DNA of 64,000 nt from Gammaproteobacteria bacterium (lineage in GTDB: Bacteria > Pseudomonadota > Gammaproteobacteria > Steroidobacterales > Steroidobacteraceae). The translations under genes and the position numbers were made by a program. Below the pieces are notes generated by a model. That model worked only from the letters and a program-made list of their open reading frames with translations. It ran no database searches and was not told where the DNA came from. Every line of letters starts with the position of its first letter. The stretch's first letter is position 1. Location: contig JAJPKM010000041.1 in the NCBI GenBank assembly GCA_021323735.1, positions 1-64,000 of the forward strand. Direction: 5' to 3'. This document shows positions 8,647 through 18,500 of the stretch, piece by piece.

Positions 8647-9198
8647 TCAGACCGCCTTCTTGTCGACCCACAGGCGCTGCCAGCCGGCGTGCCCTAGATT
8701 TCGCAGCGTACGAATATTCCTGAGATATATCTCATCGGTGTCGCCGACCGCGGCGACGGCTCGCTCCACGCTTGCCTCGCGCAGCAAGTGCAAGGTCGGG
8801 TACGGAGAACGGTTGGTGTAGTTTTCGATATCCTCGGGCTGCGTTCCCGCGAACTGATATTGCGGGTGAAAGCTGGCCACTTGCAATTCGCCTTCCAGAT
8901 CCAATTCGGCGATCACCGCGTCGCATACCTCGAGAAAATCGTTGTACTCGATGAAGTCCGTCAAGACCCGCGGGTGAATGAGCAGCGTGGTTTCGCATTG
9001 CGCCGGATCCGCCGCGGCGAGGCGAGTCAACTCCGATTTCAGGTCCTCGAGCAATCCCGCGGCACTTCGTTGCTCGCTGACATGAAAACGTACCCGACCG
9101 CCGCGGTAGGGATTCTCGGCGAACGGGCAAAGGCCGAGACCAATGACCGACCTCTCCAGCCAGCGCGTGGTTGCGGAAATCACGTCATCAACGTTCAT
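8647..9198 (-). CDS. DUF1415 family protein
   Basis: 183 aa from the ATG at 9198 (a longer in-frame start at 9273 gives a low-quality Arg-rich extension). The family is widespread in gamma- and betaproteobacteria and has no established function. Conserved-looking segments are ATTRWLERSVIGLGLCPFA at the N-terminus, a single Cys in GLCPF, FIEYNDFL, ASFHPQYQFAGT and NRSPYPTLHLLRE. The protein is soluble, without signal peptide. It is divergently oriented from the isocitrate dehydrogenase gene, sharing a 141-bp spacer. Confidence 0.85.
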   Translation of the reverse strand: MNVDDVISATTRWLERSVIGLGLCPFAENPYRGGRVRFHVSEQRSAAGLLEDLKSELTRLAAADPAQCETTLLIHPRVLTDFIEYNDFLEVCDAVIAELDLEGELQVASFHPQYQFAGTQPEDIENYTNRSPYPTLHLLREASVERAVAAVGDTDEIYLRNIRTLRNLGHAGWQRLWVDKKAV

Positions 9199-9339
9199 GG
9201 ATGGACGATCATACCCAACTTCGCCGGCTCCGCCGCGACGATCCACAATCCGTCTCGCTCGCGGCCACGGCATCAGACAGGCTCCTCAACGAGGGAGTTC
9301 GAGTATCCTAGTGGCCTTTAACCAGCCTGAGACCCTTAG

Positions 9340-10374
9340 ATGCCGCAACGGATTCCCGCCACGCTGATCCCCGGAGACGGGATCGGTCCTGAAATCATGG
9401 ATGCAACGCTCGCCGCGCTCCACGCTCTCGGTGCGCCGTTCGAGTGGGATCGGCAGATTGCCGGCTTGGAAGGCGTGAAGGCCGCGGGTGACCCCCTTCC
9501 CCCGCAAACGATCGCCAGCATCAAGCGCAACCGGCTCGCGCTCAAGGGGCCGTTGGAGACGCCGTCGGGCGGCGGTTACCGGTCATCCAATGTTCGTCTG
9601 AGGGAAGAATTCAAGCTATACGCCAACTTGCGGCCGGCTCGCACGCTGATTCCCGGCGGCCGTTTCGACAACATCGATCTGGTGGTGGTCCGTGAAAATC
9701 TCGAAGGGCTGTACATCGGCCACGAGCTCTACATTCCGATCGACGACGACCCGCATGCAGTGGCCATGGCGACGGGGGTGAACACCCGTCAGGGCAGCCG
9801 CCGCGTGTTGGAGTTCGCCTTCGAGCACGCCGTCGCTACGGGGAGGAAAAAAGTCGCCATCGTGCACAAGGCCAACATCATGAAGGCCTTGACGGGAATT
9901 TTCTTGGAGACGGGGCAGGAGTTGTACGAACGCAAGTACAAGGGCAAATTTGCGCTGGAAACCGTCATCATCGACGCCTGCGCCATGAAGCTGGTATTGA
10001 ACCCCTGGCAATTCGATGTCTTGGTGACCACCAATCTGTTCGGCGACATTCTGTCCGATCTGGTTGCCGGCCTGGTAGGCGGCTTGGGAATGACACCCGG
10101 GGGAAATATCGGCGCCGATGCCGCGATATTCGAGGCGGTGCACGGCTCTGCTCCGGACATCGCCGGCAAGGGTATCGCCAACCCGATTGCCCTGTTGCTG
10201 GCCGCAGCCATGATGCTGGAGCACTGTCACTTGCCGCACATGGCGACGCGCCTGCGAACCGCCATTGATCAAACCCTGAACCTCGACCAGGTTCGCACGG
10301 GCGATCTGGGCGGCAGCGCGAACACGGCGGACTTTACCCGCGTCCTGACCCAGCGGCTCACGCGGAATGCTTGA
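9340..10374 (+). CDS. isocitrate dehydrogenase, NAD-type (IDH/IPMDH family)
   Basis: 344 aa decarboxylating dehydrogenase of the isocitrate/isopropylmalate family. The start LIPGDGIGPEI, the substrate-binding SSNVRLREEFKLYANLRP, VVRENLEGLYIG, the catalytic KANIMK lysine, and GGLGMTPGGNIG near the cofactor site are all seen. The SxNxxLR loop followed by YANLRP is characteristic of short, homo-oligomeric NAD-dependent isocitrate dehydrogenases rather than LeuB, which has a different loop. It would convert isocitrate to 2-oxoglutarate in the TCA cycle. Homoisocitrate or tartrate dehydrogenases of the same superfamily are less likely. The ABC transporter genes follow by 13 bp but are functionally unrelated. 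Confidence 0.85.
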   Translation: MPQRIPATLIPGDGIGPEIMDATLAALHALGAPFEWDRQIAGLEGVKAAGDPLPPQTIASIKRNRLALKGPLETPSGGGYRSSNVRLREEFKLYANLRPARTLIPGGRFDNIDLVVVRENLEGLYIGHELYIPIDDDPHAVAMATGVNTRQGSRRVLEFAFEHAVATGRKKVAIVHKANIMKALTGIFLETGQELYERKYKGKFALETVIIDACAMKLVLNPWQFDVLVTTNLFGDILSDLVAGLVGGLGMTPGGNIGADAAIFEAVHGSAPDIAGKGIANPIALLLAAAMMLEHCHLPHMATRLRTAIDQTLNLDQVRTGDLGGSANTADFTRVLTQRLTRNA

Positions 10375-10387
10375 GACAGGTTGACCC

Positions 10388-11311
10388 GTGCCTCCCATCA
10401 TCTCGATCCGCGGCGTAACAAAATCCTATGCTTCAGGCTTTCAAGCCTTGAAGCTCGTCAATCTCGACATCGACAAGGGCGAAATCTTTGCGCTGCTCGG
10501 GCCGAATGGCGCCGGCAAGACGACGCTGATCAACATCATCTGCGGCATCGTGACGGCAAGCGCTGGCACGGTCACCGCGGATGGCTGCGATATCGTGGAC
10601 GACTATCGCGCCGCTCGATCGATGATCGGCTTGGTGCCTCAGGAACTGAGCACCGATGCGTTTGAAACCGTGTGGGCCACGGTTTCCTTCAGCCGCGGTC
10701 TGTTCGGCCGGGCGCCGAATCCAACCTTCATAGAAGGGCTGCTGCGGGATTTGTCGCTGTTGGACAAGCGCAATAGCAGGATCATGACCCTGTCGGGCGG
10801 CATGAAGCGCCGCGTCATGATTGCTAAGGCGCTGTCTCACGAGCCGCAAATCCTCTTCCTGGACGAGCCCACCGCCGGCGTGGATGTCGAATTGCGCCGC
10901 GACATGTGGAATCTGGTACGGGGGCTCAGAGAAAAGGGCGTGACCATCATCTTGACCACGCACTACATCGAAGAGGCCGAGGAGATGGCCGATCGGATCG
11001 GCGTCATCAACAAAGGCACGCTGATGCTGGTCGAGAACAAGCACGACCTGATGAAGAAACTCGGCAAGAGGCAACTGACGCTGCATCTGCAGACGCCGCT
11101 GCAGCACATCCCGGACGAGCTGCGGTTCTGGGCCCTGGAACTCAAAGCCGAGGGTCACGATCTGGTGTACACCGTCGATAGCGCCGACAGCGTCGACATC
11201 TCCGCTCTGCTCAAGCGCCTGAACGAGCTGTCCATCGTGATCAAGGATCTGCAGACCCACCAAAGCTCCCTCGAAGATATTTTCGTCAATCTGGTGACCG
11301 AGCGCACATGA
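10388..11311 (+). CDS. ABC-2 type exporter, ATP-binding subunit (YadG-like)
   Basis: 307 aa, GTG start. Walker [10 protein letters not shown] (38-46), signature LSGGMKRR (around 137), Walker B ILFLDEPT, and the switch histidine in TTHYIEE are intact. The C-terminal about 80 residues are the extra domain common in YadG/DrrA-type ATPases. It energises the permease encoded by the next gene, with which it overlaps by 4 bp (ATGA), so the two are translationally coupled. Substrate unknown; E. coli YadGH has no settled function. Confidence 0.92.
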   Translation: MPPIISIRGVTKSYASGFQALKLVNLDIDKGEIFALLGPNGAGKTTLINIICGIVTASAGTVTADGCDIVDDYRAARSMIGLVPQELSTDAFETVWATVSFSRGLFGRAPNPTFIEGLLRDLSLLDKRNSRIMTLSGGMKRRVMIAKALSHEPQILFLDEPTAGVDVELRRDMWNLVRGLREKGVTIILTTHYIEEAEEMADRIGVINKGTLMLVENKHDLMKKLGKRQLTLHLQTPLQHIPDELRFWALELKAEGHDLVYTVDSADSVDISALLKRLNELSIVIKDLQTHQSSLEDIFVNLVTERT

Positions 11312-12096
11312 ACCGTCCTGCCCTGATTCATTCGTTCAATCGCCACGGGGTTTGGGCGATCTATAAATTCGAAATCGCGCGGGCGCTGCGCACCCTGGTG
11401 CAAAGCCTGGTAACCCCGGTGATCACCACCTCGCTGTACTTCGTGGTCTTCGGCGCTGCGATCGGCTCGCGGCTCGTCACGACCAGCGGCGTCAGTTACG
11501 GTGCGTTCATCGTGCCGGGCTTGATCATGCTGGCGCTTTTCACCGAGAGCCTGTCGAACGCATCATTCGGCATTTATTTTCCGAAGTTCACCGGCACGAT
11601 CTACGAACTGCTGTCGGCGCCGGTGTCGTATGCGGAAATCGTCATTGCCTACGTGGGCGCGGCGGTGACCAAGTCGGTGGTACTGGGACTGATCATCCTG
11701 GCAACGGCATCGCTGTTCGTGCCCATCAAGATTCTGCATCCTCTGTGGATGATCGCCTTCCTGCTGATGACGGCATGCACCTTCAGCTTGTTCGGCTTCA
11801 TCATCGGCATCTGGGCCAAGGGATTCGAACATCTGCAGTTCATCCCCATGCTGGTCATCACCCCCCTCACCTTTCTGGGCGGCGCTTTCTATTCCATCGA
11901 CATGCTGCCGCCGGCCTGGCGCGCCTTCAGTCTCTTCAATCCCATCGTGTACTTGATCAGCGGTTTTCGCTGGAGCTTCTACGGCGCCGCCGACGTCAGC
12001 GTCGGCATCAGCTTAGGTATGACGGTGGGGTTTTTCGCAATATGCCTCTGGCTGGTCTCCTGGATATTCAAGACAGGGTACCGGCTCAAGAACTGA
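11308..12096 (+). CDS. ABC-2 type exporter permease (YadH-like)
   Basis: 262 aa membrane protein with about six hydrophobic segments (roughly 35-55, 65-85, 110-130, 145-170, 180-200 and 230-252) and the ABC-2 family [16 protein letters not shown] loop before the last helices, followed by [12 protein letters not shown]. It forms the channel for the preceding ATPase. The gene ends 113 bp before the convergent cyclopropane synthase gene. Confidence 0.9.
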   Translation: MNRPALIHSFNRHGVWAIYKFEIARALRTLVQSLVTPVITTSLYFVVFGAAIGSRLVTTSGVSYGAFIVPGLIMLALFTESLSNASFGIYFPKFTGTIYELLSAPVSYAEIVIAYVGAAVTKSVVLGLIILATASLFVPIKILHPLWMIAFLLMTACTFSLFGFIIGIWAKGFEHLQFIPMLVITPLTFLGGAFYSIDMLPPAWRAFSLFNPIVYLISGFRWSFYGAADVSVGISLGMTVGFFAICLWLVSWIFKTGYRLKN

Positions 12097-12183
12097 GCGC
12101 GGGGGCGGCCTGTCGGCGTTGCGCACAGATCACCCGGCCAGATGGGCGAGGTCATGCCCGCGGCCACCGCGGTAGATCGCCGA

Positions 12184-12207
12184 GGCGCCGGCCGTACGGA
12201 CGGCGCC
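12184..12207. other. GC-rich inverted repeat between convergent genes
   Basis: GGCGCCG (12184-12190) and CGGCGCC (12201-12207) form a seven-pair stem with a ten-base loop, three bases after the stop of the cyclopropane synthase gene on the minus strand. There is no T-run, so it is a hairpin at the 3' end rather than a proven terminator. Confidence 0.4.
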
Positions 12208-12209
12208 CG

Positions 12210-13610
12210 CTAGCTGTACAGGTGGCGTCGCGTCAACGGCAGATTGGGCACACCGGCCGTCCGCTTATTCGCCAGCACCTGATAGATGCCGATCTCTCCT
12301 GATTCGAATTGCAAGGCGCTGGCCGCCATGTAAAGCCGCCACACACGGTAGGTCGCCTCGTTGACGTGGCAAAGCGCCCGGGCTCGATTGCGCTCCAGAC
12401 GCGCGACCCAGTGTCTCAGGGTGATCGCATAGTGAGGCCGCAGCGCCTCGACATCGGCAATCTCGAACTTCGAGCGCTCCATGAATCGCTGGATGTTGCC
12501 GATGGTGTCGAGCTGGCCATCCGGAAACACATAGCGGTTGATGAATTCCGTGGATAGCGAAGGCTCCCAACCCTCCGAGTCGTGAGTGATACCGTGATTC
12601 AGGAACAAACCGCGAGGTTTGAGCAGGCGGTGCACGGTCGAAAAATACACCGGCAGATTCGCGAGCCCGACGTGCTCGAACATGCCCACGCTGGCGATCT
12701 TGTCGTAGACCGATTCACCCGGCAGATCCCGGTAGTCCAGCAATTCGACCGTCGCGTTCTTCAGCCCGGCCTGTTCAATCCGCTCGCGGGCCACTTTCAA
12801 CTGCCGAGGACTCAAGGTCACTCCATGGGCTCGCACTCCGTAGTGTTTCGCCGCATAAATGACCAACGCGCCCCATCCGCACCCGATGTCCAGAAAACTC
12901 TCGCCCGGCTCGAGCGACAGTTTGCGGCAAATGTGTTCAAGTTTTGCCTGTTGAGCGGCATCCAGGTCGACGTCCGGCGTTTCGAAATACGCGCAGGAAT
13001 ACACCATCGCGCTATCCAGCCAGAGCGCGTAGAACTCATTCGAGACGTCGTAGTGAAAGCGGATGGCCTCGCGATTCTCCGCCTTCGAGTGCACTTTGAT
13101 TCTGGGCGCATGTGACGGGGTAATAAACGCGTCGGGGTGGTGGACAGCCGCATTCGACATCTTGAGCTGCAGCGCTTTGAAGGCCGCAACGAGTTTTTCA
13201 CCCGCGGGCATTTGCAGCACATCGAGATGATCCTTGAGGCTCAAGGCCGCGAAGAAATCACCCTCGATGTCCAGATCGCCCCTGAAATAAGCATCCGCCA
13301 ATGCGAGGGGGTCGCGCCCCAGCACCGCGGACCACACCGCTTCGGGGCGGCGAAACACCAGGGTGAAGGCCGCTTCCCCGCCCGCACCGGCGCTCGCGCC
13401 CACGCGAAAGGCCGCACCGTTCCACAGGCGCAGATTGAGGCTGCCGGGATAGCGCCGAAACAGGCGCGTCAACAATTCGCGCGCCTGGGCGCTGCCTCGA
13501 AATCGCGCCAAGGCATTTTCTGAACCGGTGGTTATGGATACCGACGCGGCCGACGCGGCCTGCGGTGGCCCCTTGCCCAATGAGGACTCAACGTGCATTT
13601 GATTAGTCAT
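12210..13610 (-). CDS. cfa: cyclopropane-fatty-acyl-phospholipid synthase
   Basis: 466 aa from the ATG at 13610, chosen because GAGGGG precedes it at good spacing; a longer frame reaches 13679. The enzyme methylates cis double bonds of membrane phospholipid acyl chains using S-adenosylmethionine. The N-terminal lipid-binding part (about 50-165) is followed by the methyltransferase domain with FLDIGCGWGALVIYAAKHYG, GVTLSPRQLK, SVGMFEHVG and the C-terminal FINRYVFPDGQL segment. The N-terminal Ser/Ala-rich stretch of about 40 residues is unusual and may be disordered. The gene is monocistronic, convergent with the ABC exporter. Confidence 0.93.
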   Translation of the reverse strand: MTNQMHVESSLGKGPPQAASAASVSITTGSENALARFRGSAQARELLTRLFRRYPGSLNLRLWNGAAFRVGASAGAGGEAAFTLVFRRPEAVWSAVLGRDPLALADAYFRGDLDIEGDFFAALSLKDHLDVLQMPAGEKLVAAFKALQLKMSNAAVHHPDAFITPSHAPRIKVHSKAENREAIRFHYDVSNEFYALWLDSAMVYSCAYFETPDVDLDAAQQAKLEHICRKLSLEPGESFLDIGCGWGALVIYAAKHYGVRAHGVTLSPRQLKVARERIEQAGLKNATVELLDYRDLPGESVYDKIASVGMFEHVGLANLPVYFSTVHRLLKPRGLFLNHGITHDSEGWEPSLSTEFINRYVFPDGQLDTIGNIQRFMERSKFEIADVEALRPHYAITLRHWVARLERNRARALCHVNEATYRVWRLYMAASALQFESGEIGIYQVLANKRTAGVPNLPLTRRHLYS

Positions 13611-13822
13611 ACAGACACCCCTCATGTCTTCATACGAATCCAAGCAAATTGCATACCACCGCGAAACGCCGCAAATCAAAGACTTACGGCCTCTACACGA
13701 TGCATTTCTTACATGGTCATTCCCGCGTCCCTAAAATTTTCCGGTCCCTCATGCCTCGCTGCTTGCCCTTGATGTGCGCTTGCTCTGTTCGCGTGCGCTC
13801 GCCATGCCCTTGCAAACCCTTG

Positions 13823-15490
13823 CTACTTGCCGTTGCCGTTCTTGGTCCGCTCGATAAACGCTGCGACGTTGGCATGCAGCGCCTTCAGATCCGGTTCATG
13901 GGCATACACCATATGCCCGGACGTGTAGAAATGCATCTCGATGTTGCTTTGCAGCGAGCTCTGGATCGGCAGCTGGCGCAACTCATACTCGGCGGCGAAA
14001 TAAGGGGTGGCCAGATCGTAGTACCCGCCGTTCAATTGCACTTTGAGATTCGGGTTTTGCTTCATCGCCACCGCGAGATCCGGCATGACATTGATGGGGC
14101 CGGGAATTTTGGTCAGCGCCCCCGGCGGTTGGTGCAGAAAGTCCCAGAACTTGCCCACATCATTCTCTGCCTTGTAGGTTTTCTTATCGCCGAATTTAAG
14201 CGCGGTCCTGACGTAATCGTTGAAGGCGGAAACGTAAGCTGATGAAATCGCAGCAGATTGTGGATCGTAATCAGCTTCCTTGCTCATCGGATCGATGGTG
14301 GGGCCTGCAAATCGGGTGTCCAAACGGCCGGTGGTGATCTCGGCTCCCAGCAAGGTCTTTTCGAATTCTCCGCCGTTCACCCGCAGATTGGCGCGCTCTA
14401 CGTACTCGGCCGGCAGCCCGGTGTACTCGTGCAACTTGGCGGCGATCTGCGACTTGCGCTCCGCGCTCAAGGTCGAACCCGCCGCGAGCGCCTGCAGGTA
14501 TTCGGTCATCGCAAAATTTTCCACTTCGTGCAGCAGCGGCTCCAATGCGCCCGGCGCATTCTGCAGCTTGTGGTGGTACCAAGCCGTAGCCGTGTACGTG
14601 GGCAATGCCAGTGCGTACGGCAGATCCACGCCGGGGTTGAATTGCGGTCCGTCGACGCTGTTGTCGAAATTCAATATCTGCGACAAGAGAATGATGCCGT
14701 TCAAGTCCAGGGACTTCTCACTCTCGAGAATGTTGGCGAGGGCAGCGGAACGCGTCGTCCCATAGCTTTCGCCAAAGTGATACTTCGGTGAGTTCCACCG
14801 ATTGTGCCGCGACAGGAACTCCACGATGAAATTCGCGAAGGCATGGGCATCTTGATCGACGCCATAGAATGCCTTCTCCTTGTCCGCTCCGCGCAAATGG
14901 CCGAACCCCGTGCCCGGGGCATCGATGAACACCAAATCAGTGGCGTCCAGCAGGGTGTACTCGTTGTCGATCACCCGATACGGCGCGGCAGGACTGTGCG
15001 TATCGTCGGCGGTGACCACCCGCTTCGGGCCGAAGGCACCCATGTACAGCCACACCGTCGATGAACCCGGTCCGCCGTTGTAAACGAACGTGATGGCGCG
15101 GTGGCCGTCCTCTTTGTCGCCGCGGAAATAAGCCACATAGGACATGCCCACTTCCGGTGGCTGGGGCGGCGGCGGGCCGCCTTTCTCTTCACGCGGCGGC
15201 GGCGGATCATCGTCCAGCGGGTCTTTGACATGCACTACCAGGATGCCGGCTTCGGCTTGATAGCCGATCGGGCGGCCGCCGACCACCACGGTGCCTGAGC
15301 TCTTTTGATGCTCATCCTTCAAGTAGCGCGGCGATTCGGTGGGTTCGGGCACCAGCGCGATCTTGGTGTCGGGCACATCGCTCGGAGACCTCTCCGCACC
15401 CTGCGGGTGCGATGCGCCGAGCGCGACCGCTGCGCCGAATGCAAGGCTCCCGACGGACGCCCATACCAATCCCCGGATATTCAAATCCAT
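13823..15490 (-). CDS. secreted serine carboxypeptidase, peptidase family S10
   Basis: 555 aa from the ATG at 15490; the open frame extends to 15607 but would overlap the end of tamB, and the chosen start gives a signal peptide (WASVGSLAFGAAVALGASH). Family S10 enzymes remove C-terminal amino acids from peptides at acidic pH. Seen: oxyanion loop NGGPGSS (about 139-145), nucleophile GESYG (Ser242), Asp in LNGGYYDLATP and His in TSGHMVY. An insertion of about 20 residues rich in Pro, Asp and Glu lies near residue 95, before the first core strand. Probably periplasmic or extracellular, a nutrient-acquisition enzyme. It follows tamB by 70 bp in the same direction. Confidence 0.92.
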   Translation of the reverse strand: MDLNIRGLVWASVGSLAFGAAVALGASHPQGAERSPSDVPDTKIALVPEPTESPRYLKDEHQKSSGTVVVGGRPIGYQAEAGILVVHVKDPLDDDPPPPREEKGGPPPPQPPEVGMSYVAYFRGDKEDGHRAITFVYNGGPGSSTVWLYMGAFGPKRVVTADDTHSPAAPYRVIDNEYTLLDATDLVFIDAPGTGFGHLRGADKEKAFYGVDQDAHAFANFIVEFLSRHNRWNSPKYHFGESYGTTRSAALANILESEKSLDLNGIILLSQILNFDNSVDGPQFNPGVDLPYALALPTYTATAWYHHKLQNAPGALEPLLHEVENFAMTEYLQALAAGSTLSAERKSQIAAKLHEYTGLPAEYVERANLRVNGGEFEKTLLGAEITTGRLDTRFAGPTIDPMSKEADYDPQSAAISSAYVSAFNDYVRTALKFGDKKTYKAENDVGKFWDFLHQPPGALTKIPGPINVMPDLAVAMKQNPNLKVQLNGGYYDLATPYFAAEYELRQLPIQSSLQSNIEMHFYTSGHMVYAHEPDLKALHANVAAFIERTKNGNGK

Positions 15491-15560
15491 TATTTTCCGA
15501 CTCCGTGAGTAAACCCTTATTCTTCGGGCAGGATGGCCTATTGTACGGGCAAAGCGCTGC

Positions 15561-18500
15561 TCAATATTCAAATTGATAGCGTAGGCCGACGCTGCTGCCC
15601 GGATCATTGTCGGGCGTGGTCCCTTGAACCGAGGCGGTACCGTTTCCCAGGCGGGTTTGCAGCTTCAGATGCTTGGACAAGTCCACATCCGCTTCGAGCT
15701 GGCTGGTGCCGGTGGTACTTTGCTTGGCTTCGAGGTAGACGCGCTTGGACACATAGCGGCCGGCGGCAATGCTGGCACCGGTGTCGGCCCCGGTCGGGGT
15801 CGTGCCGCCCGCCCCGATACTGAGGCGGTCCAACCCCAGGCTGCGTTGAATCTTGACCAGCGGATTGAGGCCGCCGTCTCCGCCCACGCCGCTGAACGAG
15901 GCCAGCGCGGCGCCCACCTGCGCCAGCTGCAAGGGCGTCAGCTGTTGCGTGGGTGCGCCGAACAGCAACAATGCCATGATTTCATCCTGGGGCTTTGCCG
16001 GGTTGCTCGTGAACTCGAATTGCGGCGCATCCGCGAGGCCGGTGATGTGCAGGATGGCGGTCGTGTCTGCGACAGTTGCCTGCGCGGTGAAGTCCAGCGA
16101 GGGGTCGATTTTGTTCTTGAGTCCGGCGCCGTTGAAGCTCACGCGTCCCGCAGAGAAATTCAATCTGCCGCTGGCCAGCGAGAATGTGCCGCGCTGAAGC
16201 TCGAATGCGCCGGTAACGAGGGGCGAATCGGTTGTTCCGCCGATCTTAAGATCCCCACCCATTTCAGCGTCCAAACCTCGACCTTGGACCAGAATCTCCT
16301 GGGGCGCTTGCACCGCTACATTCAGACCGACCGTCAGCCGCTTGTCCGCCACCGCTGCCGCCTTCTTGCCCCGTCGGCGGACATCGAGCACCGCGACGTT
16401 GAGCGGCAGACCGTTGGGGATGCCGATCAGCGTGCGGTTGAGGTGCACGTTGCCGCTTACATCGAGGTGTTCGCGGGCGGTACCCTCGATGGCCAGATCC
16501 GCATTCAAATTCGCAGTGACCAATTTGCTCACGATAGGTTGCGCATTGCGGGCGGTGATTTTCAGATTCACGGGAATTCCCTTCTGTAGAATTCCGATCG
16601 AACCGCTCATCGATACGGCGCCGGGCGGGGCCGAGGCCGTGAATTTCTTGATTTGCAGCGCTCCCTCGTTACCGGCAATTTGCGCGTTGATGTCGCTCAA
16701 GGTAACGCCGCGCCCGTAGTCGTTGATCTTGCCGTTCTTGAGATCCAGCGTACCCGCGATGCGCGGCGCCGCCACGCTGCCGGTGACGGTCGCATTGACG
16801 TCGAGTTCGCCCGAGGCGTGCTGGCCGCGCGCTTCGAGAAAGGCATTCATCACACCCACGTCCAGCCTGCCGTTGATTTTCATGTCGACGTCTCCGTCGC
16901 TGGCCAATGGCGCTTCGCCGACGGCGCGCAGCTGCGACGCCGCGCCGGCGTTCAACTGCATGTCGATGCCGGCCGTGTGTCCACGGAGGTCTGCGGTGAT
17001 TCGAATATCCGCCGGCGGCAACCCCAGAGCGGCATCGTCCGCGGATGCTACACCGGCGGCGTGCAGCGCAATTTCACCCATGGGTCTGGCAAGACTGCCG
17101 TGCAGATCGGCCTGCGCATCGATGACCCCTTGCGCCAGCAGGTTGGGGACGAAGACATTGATCAGCGCGGGCTGTACGTTACGCAGTGTGGCGCGCAGCC
17201 CGAGCTCCGGAACCACCTCCCCCTGCAGGTCGAGTTCGGCTTTTTGCGCTCCTACTTTGAGCCGATCGACGGACAGGCCATTCGCAAAACGAATGCGTGC
17301 AGGCTCGATCAGGTGAAATTCCTGTCCGCGGTAGATGCCGCGGACAGCGCTAAAGGACACCTCGCTGGAGTCCAGATTCAAAGTGCCGCTGGCATCGAGG
17401 CTTGCCGCGCCCGCCAGCTGCGGAACTTGCACACCCGCGTTGAACGCGAAGGCATCGGTGAACCCATCGCCCGACACGTGCGCGGTTCCGGCGATCCCAG
17501 CCACCCGCATATCCTGAGCATCGAGCTGCAAGTGCGCGCGCGTGCGCGCGCCGTCGGGACGCAGCAGCAGATTGCCGGCAAGGCTGCCGGCCAATTCCGT
17601 GCCAAGAAGATGCTGCAGATCCTGAAGCTGCGCGACCGCCAGATCCAACCGGCCATGCATCTGCGCCATATCCCGGGCCAAGGTGATATCGCCGTCCATG
17701 TGCAAACTTCGCCAGGCCACCCGATGAATCACGGCGTGCAACGCCCGGTCGGCGCGGCGCTCCATCGCCACATCGACATCGAGGGGCGCCCCGTCCAGGG
17801 ATCCCTGTACCTTCAGCGTGCCCGCCGGCGCAGCCGGCAAACCGCGCACTTTGACCTCGGCGGACAGCATGCCGCCGGGCGAGCCTCTCACCGAAAGTAC
17901 GGAACTCAAATTGGCGTCCGCCGTCAAGGCGTTGGGCGGTCCGTCCACCGAACCGGATCCCTTCAGCGTGCCGCCAAGCTCCGGCGACAGCACCTTGAGA
18001 TCCGACAGGGCCAGGTCCCACCACCCCTTGACGGATCGGGCACCGAGGGTACCGCTTGCGCCCAGCGCGAGCGTGCGCCCCGACAATTTCAGATGCTCGA
18101 CGTTCAGCGCTGCGTTCTTGAACGAGCCTGAGAACTCCAACCTTGCCTGATCTCCGATGGCCCGGGCCCAGATTTGCGGGCCCGGCAGCAGCGCGGCGTT
18201 CGCATCGAGTTGTATTTGCAGGGTACTGGGATAGCCACTCAATCGAGCGTGAATGGCGGCGCTGCCGCGCAGCTCCTGCGCCGCATAGGCGACGGCGAAG
18301 GGCGTCATATCCGGCAGCCGCAGATCCACGGCCACGCTCTGTTCGCCGGCGGTGATTGCCTGTGCGTTCAGGGAAAACAACCGATGGGCGATGGAAACGT
18401 CGAGGCGGCGCTGGGGATCGTCGAGCCGCACGGATGCGTCGAGCTTGATCGGATCGGATTCGAGGAGCCGAGGCTTCGAGCCCGGGAGGATTACGCCTCG

